A stretch of 64,000 bases of DNA. It comes from Mumia quercus (GTDB lineage: Bacteria > Actinomycetota > Actinomycetes > Propionibacteriales > Nocardioidaceae). Below, piece by piece: positions 54,341 through 64,000 of the stretch. Under the pieces are notes generated by a model. That model saw only the letters and a program-made list of their open reading frames with translations, had not been told where the DNA came from and searched no databases. Every line of letters begins with the position of its first letter. The stretch's first letter is position 1. The stretch spans positions 154,064 through 218,063 of the forward strand of contig NZ_JANZYO010000001.1 in the NCBI RefSeq assembly GCF_025506335.1, written 5' to 3'. The translations under genes and the position numbers were made by a program.

Positions 54341-55270
54341 TCAGCGCATGACGCTGAGCGGGAGATAGGCGCTGACGACCCAGTTCGGCGCGTCCACGAC
54401 CTCCGAGATCTTCAGGTCGACCGCGACGCTGCACAGCACGTAGGCATCGCGCGGCTCCAGCCCGTACGTGTGGCCGAGGTGGTCGATCATCGCGCGGACC
54501 GCGTCCTTCGCGGCGTCCATGAGCGACGGAGCGATGCCGGTCGTCGCGTAGTAGCCGGCGTCCTCGATCCCCGCCCGCAACGGCCCGGGCGTCCGGAACC
54601 GCGGGCCCGGGATGCGGCGGCCCTGGTGGAGCCTGACCCGTACGGTCCCTCGTGCGGCCCACTCGATCGCGCTCACGCAGACCTCGCCGTCGCCCTGCGC
54701 GGCGTGCGGGTCCCCGAGCGCGAGCCGGGCGCCGTCGACCTGGACGGGGAGGAACACCGACGAGCCGACCACGAGGTCGCGGCAGTCGAGGTTGCCGCCG
54801 AAGTGGCCGGGCGGCATCACCGGCAACGGGTCGACCGTGTCGGGGCACACCCCCACGACGCCGAAGAACGGGCGTATGGGCACCCGGGCGACGTCGCCCA
54901 TGTCCGTGTGGTCGCCGTCGATCTCCCAGCGGTAGAGGTACGGCTCGGCGAAGTCATCACCGAGGAGTCCCTCGCCGGGGACCATGGAGGTCCAGCCGAA
55001 CCCCTTCGTTCCGGCCGCCTCGAGGATCTCCACCTCGAGGACGTCTCCTGGCTGCGCGCCGGCGACGAGGATCGGCCCGGCGAGCGGGTACGCCGGGCGC
55101 GCCGGGTCGGACAGCGGCATCGCGCCGCCGGTCGGGACGTCGTCGTACCGGCCGTTCACCGCGTCTTCCACGGCGAACGAGACCGTGTCGCCGGAGGCGA
55201 TCTCGAGGCGTGGCTCGTGCGTGGTGGTCCAGAGGTGGTGGGGCGTCTCGTCGAGGTCGTGGTGCGTCAC
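54341..55270 (-). CDS. Acetamidase/formamidase family protein
   Basis: A 309-aa FmdA/AmdA-family amidase: NGRYDDVPTGG, VMPPGHFGGNLDCRDL and DPHAAQGDGEV are the typical motifs around the metal site. It hydrolyses formamide, acetamide or related short amides to ammonia and the acid. The GTG start is the only one in range. Confidence 0.88.
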   Translation of the reverse strand: MTHHDLDETPHHLWTTTHEPRLEIASGDTVSFAVEDAVNGRYDDVPTGGAMPLSDPARPAYPLAGPILVAGAQPGDVLEVEILEAAGTKGFGWTSMVPGEGLLGDDFAEPYLYRWEIDGDHTDMGDVARVPIRPFFGVVGVCPDTVDPLPVMPPGHFGGNLDCRDLVVGSSVFLPVQVDGARLALGDPHAAQGDGEVCVSAIEWAARGTVRVRLHQGRRIPGPRFRTPGPLRAGIEDAGYYATTGIAPSLMDAAKDAVRAMIDHLGHTYGLEPRDAYVLCSVAVDLKISEVVDAPNWVVSAYLPLSVMR

Positions 55271-55361
55271 CGCGCCATTCTCGCCTCCGCGTGGGTCGTG
55301 GTCGGCAACGCTGCGGCGTCGCCTCCCCGGAAGTGCGACGCTTCCGTGGTCTCATGACCGT

Positions 55362-55790
55362 ATGCGCCGCCTGCCCCTCCCCGTGATCGCCGTCACCGCT
55401 GCACTCGCCTGTGGCCTCGCGGGGTGTGCGGGAGGGGACGACCCCAAGGCTGCCGCCGACCCGACCCCGTCGGTTGCGACGACGCCCGCCGCCGCGACAG
55501 CCGCTCCTGCGGCCACCCCCGCGCCGGAGGACCTCCTGTCGTTCGCGTGCCGCCGCAGCGCCGACGGCAAGACCTGGTCCGCGCAGGGCGTCATCAACAA
55601 CGGTGCGCGCAAGTCCGACTACCGCGTCACCGTGCTCGTCGCCTCGCCGGGCGCGACCCAGGCGAAGGCACGTCGCCTGGTCATCCCGAAGGTGCCGACC
55701 GGAGTGGACACGCCGTTCACGGTGGAGAAGCTCCCGGCCAACCCCGGGGCGGCCCCGGCGTGCCGTGTCCAGCTGGTGCGGCTGAGCTGA
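55362..55790 (+). CDS. Small secreted lipoprotein
   Basis: A 142-aa protein with a lipoprotein signal (lipobox LAGC, Cys about 22), an Ala/Thr/Pro linker of 35 residues, and an 80-residue beta-rich domain with a Cys pair (FACRRS ... PACRVQL) that resembles the FxLYD-type domain. Unknown function. Ends 6 bp before the acyltransferase, which may be cotranscribed. Confidence 0.75.
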   Translation: MRRLPLPVIAVTAALACGLAGCAGGDDPKAAADPTPSVATTPAAATAAPAATPAPEDLLSFACRRSADGKTWSAQGVINNGARKSDYRVTVLVASPGATQAKARRLVIPKVPTGVDTPFTVEKLPANPGAAPACRVQLVRLS

Positions 55791-55796
55791 GGCCAG

Positions 55797-57701
55797 GTGC
55801 GGCCGCGCGAAGGGGCAGGAGGGTCGGCGACCCTCGTGCGCGACCGCGCGCCAAACCCTCTCGCGACCGACCCGGAGGTCTCTCGCCGGCGGAGGTCGCG
55901 TCGGGCGCCGCGTCGCGTGACCGCGCCCGGTCTCGACGGCGTACGGGCCCTCGCCGTCCTGCTCGTGATCGCGTACCACGTGGCGCCGAGGGAGATGCCG
56001 GGCGGCTATCTGGGTGTGGACATGTTCTTCGTCCTCAGCGGGTTCCTCATCACGGCGGTCCTCCTCGAGGACGCCACGCGGGAGCTGCGCTTCGACCTGC
56101 CCGCCTTCTGGGTCCGGCGTGCGCGCCGCCTGGTCCCCGCGGCCACGCTGATGATCGTCGTGGTCGCCGCGCTCACGCTCACGGTCGGCCGCGACACGAA
56201 TGCGGGACTCCGTCCCCAGGTCTTCGGCGGCCTCACCTGGACGGCCAACTGGGTACAGGTCGCCGACGGGTCGTCGTACGCCGAGCAGAACGTGCCGTCC
56301 GTCCTCACGCACCTGTGGTCGCTGGCGATCGAGGAGCAGTTCTACCTGCTGTGGCCGCTGTCGCTCGCGGTCGCCGTCCTCGTGCTCCCCCGTCGCCGCC
56401 TCGCGGGTGCGGCCGCGGCGCTCGCCCTCGTCTCCGCCGCGCTGATGGTGGTGCTGTACGACCCGGCCGACCCGACCCGCGCGTACGTGGGCACCGACGC
56501 CCACGTGTTCGGGCTCCTGCTCGGGGCCTCGCTCGCGCTGAGCCGGGCGCCGCACCTCCTCCGGACGGACCGCACGCCACCGAGGCTCGCGACGTTGGCG
56601 TTGATCACCGTGCTCGGGACGATCGCGCTGGTGGTGCTCGCCTGGTTCGCCGCGGTGGTGCCGTGGTCGAGCGGCGTGACCTACCGGGGCGGGCTGCTCT
56701 TGATGAGCGTCGCCGCGCTCGCGCTCGTGCTGGCGGCGGCGAACCCGACCCCGCTGGCCGTCCTGCTCGCGGTCCCGCCGTTGCGGTGGATGGGCTCGCG
56801 CTCGTACGGGCTGTACCTCTGGCACTGGCCGCTCATCGTCCTCGCCACGCGGCTCGCCGCCCCCGAGCACGCGGTCGCGGCAGGCGTCGTCGCGGTCGTG
56901 GTCGCCGGGGTGGTCGCGGAGCTGTCGTACCGGTACGTCGAGATGCCGATGCGCCAGGACGGCATCGTGTTGACGCTGCGCAGGTGGCTCGCGCCGGTGG
57001 ACCGGCTCGTCGTCGAGCGGCGCAGGCCGCGGCGCGGCTGGGTCCTGGTGGCCGGTGCGGTGTGCGCCGTCGTGGTCGGCGCGGGGGTGGCGGTGGCGAC
57101 CGCCCCCGAGCGCAGCTCGCTCGAGACGAGCCTGCTGCGCGGCGAGGAGGCTCTCGAGCGCGCGGCGGACCACCAGCCGGCGCCTGCTCCGTCGGCGAAG
57201 CCTCGCGCCACCTGTCGCAAGGCCCCCCGGACCGTACGGGTCAGCGCGTTCGGCGACTCCGTCCTCATCGCCGCGGGCCCCGCGCTCGTGGAGGCTCTGC
57301 CGCGTCTCGACGCGACCGCGGAGGTCGGCTGGCAGTACGGCGACGTCGCGCGGGCGGTCCGGCGGGCCGCGGCGAGGGACCGGCTCGGGCAGGTCGTCGT
57401 CCTCGGCACGGGCACGAACGGACCGGTCGACCGCGACGACCTCGATCGGCTCGTCGGGCGTACGCTCGCCGACCGGCGGGTGGTGCTGGTGGCGCCGTAC
57501 GTCCCGGGCCGCGGGTGGCAGCGCTCCTCGCTCGCGGCCGTACGAGCGGTGGCTGCCGACCACGACAACGCGACGCTGGCCGACTGGCGACGCGCAGCCT
57601 CGCGGGCGCAGCACGTGCTCACGACGGACCGCGTCCACCCCAATGCCAAGGGGGCGCGTCTGTACGCGCGGGTGCTCGTCCGCGCGCTGGGGGACTGCTG
57701 A
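55797..57701 (+). CDS. OafA-type membrane acyltransferase with SGNH domain
   Basis: A 634-aa protein. The acyltransferase-3 domain (about residues 45-400) has GLDGVRALAVLLVIAYH, MFFVLSGFLI and about ten hydrophobic helices; after a spacer the SGNH hydrolase-like domain (about 475-634) carries GDSV, GTGTNGP and DRVHPNAKGA. Such proteins O-acetylate cell-wall or surface polysaccharides. The GTG start and the long basic N-terminal tail are uncertain by about 35 residues. Confidence 0.9.
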   Translation: MRPREGAGGSATLVRDRAPNPLATDPEVSRRRRSRRAPRRVTAPGLDGVRALAVLLVIAYHVAPREMPGGYLGVDMFFVLSGFLITAVLLEDATRELRFDLPAFWVRRARRLVPAATLMIVVVAALTLTVGRDTNAGLRPQVFGGLTWTANWVQVADGSSYAEQNVPSVLTHLWSLAIEEQFYLLWPLSLAVAVLVLPRRRLAGAAAALALVSAALMVVLYDPADPTRAYVGTDAHVFGLLLGASLALSRAPHLLRTDRTPPRLATLALITVLGTIALVVLAWFAAVVPWSSGVTYRGGLLLMSVAALALVLAAANPTPLAVLLAVPPLRWMGSRSYGLYLWHWPLIVLATRLAAPEHAVAAGVVAVVVAGVVAELSYRYVEMPMRQDGIVLTLRRWLAPVDRLVVERRRPRRGWVLVAGAVCAVVVGAGVAVATAPERSSLETSLLRGEEALERAADHQPAPAPSAKPRATCRKAPRTVRVSAFGDSVLIAAGPALVEALPRLDATAEVGWQYGDVARAVRRAAARDRLGQVVVLGTGTNGPVDRDDLDRLVGRTLADRRVVLVAPYVPGRGWQRSSLAAVRAVAADHDNATLADWRRAASRAQHVLTTDRVHPNAKGARLYARVLVRALGDC

Positions 57702-57726
57702 GCCGACCGTTTCCGACGGAGGTAAG

Positions 57727-57747
57727 GTTGAGCGGAATCGACTCAAG
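57727..57747. promoter_or_regulatory. HAIR element (HspR operator) upstream of clpB
   Basis: GTTGAGC-N7-ACTCAAG matches the HAIR consensus CTTGAGT-N7-ACTCAAG at 12 of 14 arm positions. It is 53 bp before the clpB ATG, so clpB is probably repressed by HspR with DnaK and induced by heat. Confidence 0.8.
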
Positions 57748-57800
57748 TTTTTGTGTGTTGAATCTGGTAACTGTCTGACATCAGCACCCAGGGAGACTCG

Positions 57801-60389
<2,589 letters not shown>

Positions 60390-60397
60390 CCCGGGAG

Positions 60398-60450
60398 GGC
60401 GGTGAGTCAGGTCCCACGTTCCGTCGCGAGGTGGGACCAGGCTCACCGCC
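60398..60450. repeat. 53-bp palindromic repeat, family 2, copy B
   Basis: Arms 60398-60417 and 60431-60450 pair at 18-19 of 20 positions around a 13-base centre, starting 9 bp after the clpB stop. The arms match copy A at 49478-49530 (17-19 of 20), the centre does not. Probably acts as the clpB terminator. Confidence 0.8.
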
Positions 60451-60479
60451 CGCGACCGCTCCCGTGATGGGATGACCCC

Positions 60480-61568
60480 ATGGCGACACCGACGACCGCC
60501 CGTCCGCAGAAGGTGACGATGGCCTGCCTCACGGCGGGCGTGGCGTCGGTGCTGGTCCTGATCAGCGTCATGACGACCTTGTCGGGATGGGGGTCGCTTG
60601 AGGTCCGCGAGCAGGTCGAGCGCACCCTCGACGCCTCGCCGGTCACCAGCACGCTCAGCGTCGACGCCGCCCTGCGCTGGCTGCGCGTGCTCCTCATGGC
60701 CGCCGCCGCCCTCGCCACGGCATCCCTCGTGCTCGCTGTCTGGACCGCGAAGCGACACAAGGGTGCGCGGATCGGCCTCACGGTCGTCTCCGTCCTGTCG
60801 ACGGTCTCCTTCGCCGCCACGGGCGCCGCAGGGATCATCCCCGCGATGCTCGGCGTGGTGGTCGTCGTCTTCCTGTGGAGCGCGGAGTCACGGGCCTGGT
60901 TCGCCGGACGCGAGCTCCAGCCCGCGCAGCGCCCGCCCCAGCAGAGCGTCCCCGCGGCGCGCCCTGTCCACACGACGGCCACCCCTCCCGTACGCCCACC
61001 GCAGCCGGGCTCGGAGTCGCAGCCGCCGCCGGCGCCGCGGCCGTACGCAGCCGCCCCGGGCTCGTACCAGCACCCGTTCCCCGGCCCCGTGCCGCATCAG
61101 CAGGCCCCGTACGCGCGCCCCGGCCAGCCGCCGCGCCCGCGCCCGCTGATCACCGCCGTCGTCACGGCGACGGTGCTGTCGGGCATCGTCGCCGCCGTCT
61201 TCGGCCTCAACGCGCTGATCTACCTCGTCTCGCCGTCGCAGTACGTCGAGATGCTGTCGAACCCGCCGATGTTCTCCGACGCCGACGTGCGCCAGCTGAT
61301 CGGGGACGACCCGGAGGGCTACGCGCGCGGCATATTCCTGCTGTCGCTCGCGCTCGGCCTCCTCGCGGTCGCCGGCGCTGCGTCGGCCCTGAGCCTGCTG
61401 GTCCGCAAGCCCGCCGCGCGGATCGTCTTCACCGTCGTCGCCGGGATCGGCATGGCCGTGTCGGTGGTCCTCGCGCCGCTCGGCCTCATCTGGCTCCTCG
61501 CGCAGGCCGCCTGCGTCATGCTCGTCTGGCGACGCGAGGTCACGGCCTGGCTGCGGGTGGGGCGCTGA
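60480..61568 (+). CDS. Membrane protein with Pro-rich linker, unknown function
   Basis: A 362-aa protein with three hydrophobic helices in the N-terminal third, a long Pro/Gln/Ala-rich cytoplasmic or external linker (about residues 140-215) and three more helices near the C-terminus. No enzyme motif. The ATG follows TGGGAT by six bases, possibly leaderless. Convergent with the DUF305 gene. Confidence 0.72.
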   Translation: MATPTTARPQKVTMACLTAGVASVLVLISVMTTLSGWGSLEVREQVERTLDASPVTSTLSVDAALRWLRVLLMAAAALATASLVLAVWTAKRHKGARIGLTVVSVLSTVSFAATGAAGIIPAMLGVVVVVFLWSAESRAWFAGRELQPAQRPPQQSVPAARPVHTTATPPVRPPQPGSESQPPPAPRPYAAAPGSYQHPFPGPVPHQQAPYARPGQPPRPRPLITAVVTATVLSGIVAAVFGLNALIYLVSPSQYVEMLSNPPMFSDADVRQLIGDDPEGYARGIFLLSLALGLLAVAGAASALSLLVRKPAARIVFTVVAGIGMAVSVVLAPLGLIWLLAQAACVMLVWRREVTAWLRVGR

Positions 61569-61583
61569 CCGCCCTCGCGGTCA
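61566..61583. terminator. Small hairpin shared by convergent gene ends
   Basis: TGACCGC-CCTC-GCGGTCA, a 7-bp stem that includes the stop codons of both convergent genes. A minimal bidirectional terminator. Confidence 0.45.
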
Positions 61584-62282
61584 CGTGAGCTGGTCGAGGA
61601 TCGTCATCATCCGGGCGATCTCCGCGCCCTGATCGGCGGCGATGTCGGTCGCCATCTCGTTCGCCATCAGGTCGGAGCCCTCGGCCTGGGCCTTCTCGGA
61701 CATCGCGAGCGCCCCCTGGTGGTGCTGGATCATCCCGCGGAGGAAGAGGTCGTCGAACGCTGCGCCGTCGGCCGCCGCCAGCTCCTTCATCTGCTCCTCG
61801 GTCAGCATCCCGTACATCTCGTCGTGCTCGGCCGTCGCGCCGCCGTGCCCGCCATGCCCGCCGTGGCCCGATGCGCCCTCCGGCACGGGCAGCTTGCGCG
61901 CCTCCAGCCACCCCGCCATCGCGTGGATCTCGGGACCCTGGGCCGCCGCGATCCGCCCGGCGAGGCCCTTGACCGACGCGTTCTCGGCGCGGGTCTTGGC
62001 CAGCTCCGTCATCTCGATCGCCTGCAGGTGGTGCGCGATCATGCCGTTCACGAACTCCACGTCGACCTCGTTGTACGAGTCGTCGTCGGGGTACTCGCCC
62101 GGCGCGAGCGTCTGGTTGGACTCGCCGGGCCTGCCCGGCTGGAGGACGGTGCTCTGCGCCGGTGGTGGCTCGGTCGCGTCTGCTCCACCCTCGTCGTCGC
62201 CGGAGCACGAGGCGAGGAGCGTCGCTCCGAGGGCGACGGCAGCAAGCCTCCAGACGACCGGTCGGCGCACGCGTTCAACCAC
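61581..62282 (-). CDS. DUF305 secreted lipoprotein
   Basis: A 233-aa lipoprotein (lipobox LLASCS) with two DUF305 halves, each carrying the His-rich motif FVNGMIAHHLQAIEM and FLRGMIQHHQGALAM, and a Gly/His linker (GHGGHGGHGG). DUF305 proteins are linked to metal, mainly copper, handling outside the membrane; metal binding is inferred. Divergent from the LVIVD-repeat gene. Confidence 0.88.
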   Translation of the reverse strand: MVERVRRPVVWRLAAVALGATLLASCSGDDEGGADATEPPPAQSTVLQPGRPGESNQTLAPGEYPDDDSYNEVDVEFVNGMIAHHLQAIEMTELAKTRAENASVKGLAGRIAAAQGPEIHAMAGWLEARKLPVPEGASGHGGHGGHGGATAEHDEMYGMLTEEQMKELAAADGAAFDDLFLRGMIQHHQGALAMSEKAQAEGSDLMANEMATDIAADQGAEIARMMTILDQLT

Positions 62283-62386
62283 GGAGGAATTCCTCTCGAC
62301 GAGAAACTACGACGTGCAGAAGCGTTGCGGAGTTCATCATTTGGCGCAATGCTTCGGGGCAACATCGTTACCAGGAAGGTCCTCGC

Positions 62387-63898
62387 ATGAGACCCACGCG
62401 TCGTGATCGACTACCCCGCGCCCTCGCCGTGACCGCCGGCGCCGGTGCGCTCGTTGTCAGCACCCTCGCAGGAGCAGCGCCGTCCGTCGGCGTCCCCGAC
62501 GACGGGAGCGAGTCGCCGGCGCCGGTGGCCGCCCAGCGTCTGGCCGCCCTCGACGACAGCGACGCCGAGCTCGGCGTCGGCGAGGTCGCGTCGAGCCCGA
62601 ACATGAAGCTCCTCGCCAACATCCCGAAGAACGGCGCCTTCGCCAGCGAGTCTGCGTACCAGACCGACCTGGCGTTCCAGGGCGACTACGCCTTCGCGGG
62701 CAACTACAACGGCTTCACCGTCTACGACATCAAGAAGGCCGACCGCCCCAAGCAGGTCGCACAGGTGGTGTGCCCCGGCTCCCAGAACGACATCTCGGTC
62801 AGCGGCAACCTGCTGGTCCTCAGCACGGACTCCAGCCGCAGCAACGACTCCTGCGACAACGTCAGCCAGCCGGCGTCGGTGAAGGAGTCGTGGGAGGGCC
62901 TGAAGGTCTTCGACATCAGCAAGCCCACGGAGCCGAAGTACGTCGCGTCGGTGGAGACCAAGTGCGGCTCGCACACGCACACGCTCGCGCCGTCGAAGGA
63001 CAAGAAGAACCTCTACGCGTACGTCTCGTCGTACTCGCCGAACGAGGCCTACCCTGACTGCCAGCGACCGCACGACCTGATCAGCGTGGTGAAGATCCCG
63101 GTCAAGAACCCGGCCGCAGCCGCGGTCGTCGCGGAGCCGGTGCTGTTCCCCGGCCCCGACGAGACGCACGGAGGCGGCAACCCGCCCGGCAACTACTCCT
63201 CGACGACCTCGGGCTGCCACGACATCACGGCGTACCCGTCGAAGGACATCGCCGCGGGCGCCTGCATGGGCGACGGCATCCTGCTCGACATCAAGGACCG
63301 CGAGAACCCGAAGGTCATCGAGCAGGTGCGTGACACCGAGAACTTCGCGTTCTGGCACTCTGCGACGTTCAACAACGCCGGCACCAAGGTCGTCTTCACC
63401 GACGAGCTCGGCGGCGGCGGCGGCGCGACCTGCAACCCGACCGTCGGTGACGAGAAGGGCGCGAACGCGGTCTACGACATCACCAAGGGCAACAAGCTCA
63501 CCTTCAAGAGCTACTACAAGATCCCGCGGACGCAGGCCAACACGGAGAACTGCGTCGCGCACAACGGGTCGCTGATCCCGATCAAGGGCAAGGACATCAT
63601 GGTCCAGGCCTGGTACCAGGGCGGCATCTCGGTGTGGGACTTCACCGACTCGGCCAACCCGAAGGAGCTGGCGTGGTTCGACCGCGGTCCGCTCAGCGCG
63701 GAGCGCCTGGTGCTCGGTGGCTCGTGGTCGGCGTACTACTACAACGGCTTCATCTACTCCAGCGACATCCAGCAGGGCTTCGACGTCCTGCAGGTCAAGG
63801 ACCGTCGTCTGGCCGGAGCTCAGGGCTACAAGTACGACGAGTTCAACCCGCAGATGCAGCCTGAGTACAAGCACGGCAAGGGCAACGGCACGAACTGA
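62387..63898 (+). CDS. LVIVD-repeat secreted protein
   Basis: A 503-aa exported protein (basic start, hydrophobic signal to about residue 30) with repeated LVIVD-type beta-propeller blades (for example YAFAGNYNGFTVYDIKKADRP, GISVWDFTDSANPKELAWF). Unknown function; pairs of LVIVD and DUF305 genes occur together in actinobacteria. AGGAAGG precedes ATG 62387. Confidence 0.85.
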   Translation: MRPTRRDRLPRALAVTAGAGALVVSTLAGAAPSVGVPDDGSESPAPVAAQRLAALDDSDAELGVGEVASSPNMKLLANIPKNGAFASESAYQTDLAFQGDYAFAGNYNGFTVYDIKKADRPKQVAQVVCPGSQNDISVSGNLLVLSTDSSRSNDSCDNVSQPASVKESWEGLKVFDISKPTEPKYVASVETKCGSHTHTLAPSKDKKNLYAYVSSYSPNEAYPDCQRPHDLISVVKIPVKNPAAAAVVAEPVLFPGPDETHGGGNPPGNYSSTTSGCHDITAYPSKDIAAGACMGDGILLDIKDRENPKVIEQVRDTENFAFWHSATFNNAGTKVVFTDELGGGGGATCNPTVGDEKGANAVYDITKGNKLTFKSYYKIPRTQANTENCVAHNGSLIPIKGKDIMVQAWYQGGISVWDFTDSANPKELAWFDRGPLSAERLVLGGSWSAYYYNGFIYSSDIQQGFDVLQVKDRRLAGAQGYKYDEFNPQMQPEYKHGKGNGTN

Positions 63899-63918
63899 CG
63901 CCTGACCCGACAAACAGT

Positions 63919-63976
63919 CCCGGGGGGGGCCCCCCCCCCCCCCGGGGGGGGGGGGGGGGGGGTTTGGGGGGGGGAG
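63919..63976. other. Poly-G/poly-C run (probable artefact)
   Basis: Almost pure runs of G and C interrupted once by TTT. No gene or structure is credible here; it looks like a sequencing or contig-end artefact. The 24 bases after it are not interpretable. Confidence 0.8.
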
Positions 63977-64000
63977 GCCGGCCCCTGTTGATGATGTTGG

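Overview
This window comes from a high-GC actinomycete. The best fit is Nocardioidaceae or a near relative. The signs are very high GC content, frequent GTG starts, many leaderless promoters (a TAnnnT-like -10 six or seven bases before the start codon), a run of Flp/Tad genes beside a DECH helicase, a BldG-like anti-sigma antagonist, an F420-type PPOX protein and an MFS-thymidylate kinase fusion. As far as I recall, the gene order from acs to holB and the secreted peptidase matches the Streptomyces coelicolor SCO3540-SCO3563 region, so much of 1-40 kb is conserved core.

Layout. 1-4.5 kb: end of an unknown gene, two small membrane proteins, acs (acetate activation) with a CRP-like site upstream, and an orphan 117-aa protein. 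4.5-7 kb: a TetR (BioQ-like) regulator divergent from bioY-bioM-bioN, with two tandem palindromic operators between them. 7-11 kb: guaB1, a DUF402 protein, a ClgR-like regulator, a methyltransferase and a conserved actinobacterial protein. 11.1-11.46 kb: a gene-free convergent intergenic region with a long palindrome. 11.5-20.1 kb: HAD phosphatase, ssd, tadA-tadB-tadC, DUF4244 pilin, two TadE/G-like pseudopilins and the DECH helicase. 20.2-27.7 kb: bldG-like gene, hppA (H+-pyrophosphatase), methyltransferase, topA. 27.7-34.4 kb: an accessory insert between topA and the kinase fusion, holding a lipoprotein, a monoamine oxidase-like flavoenzyme, a two-component system with a short sensor, a DrrAB-type exporter and an FAD oxidase. 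34.5-40.3 kb: MFS-tmk fusion, holB, secreted peptidase, PPOX protein, chorismate mutase.

A tRNA-Thr(CGU) gene at 40.4 kb is followed by what looks like an eroded island (40.5-44.56 kb): a gene fragment, an NmrA-like protein, an epoxide hydrolase, a WYL regulator, then decayed chrB-like and recombinase-like remnants ending in a second copy of the 57-bp palindrome seen at 11.4 kb. 44.6-55.3 kb is a catabolic region: scoAB with a divergent IclR regulator, aryl-alcohol dehydrogenase, GXWXG protein, 3-hydroxyacyl-CoA dehydrogenase, then fahA and hmgA (homogentisate pathway) with their own IclR regulator and a clear operator, an MFS exporter and a formamidase. FahA yields fumarate and acetoacetate, and ScoAB could activate the acetoacetate, so the two blocks may work together. 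55.3-63.9 kb: lipoprotein, acyltransferase-SGNH protein, clpB under a HAIR (HspR) operator, membrane protein, DUF305 lipoprotein and an LVIVD-repeat secreted protein. The last ~85 bases are a poly-G/poly-C run that looks like a contig-end artefact.

The most unusual non-coding signal is a set of long palindromes at gene 3' ends, in two repeat families plus a singleton, all with exactly 13 bases between the arms.
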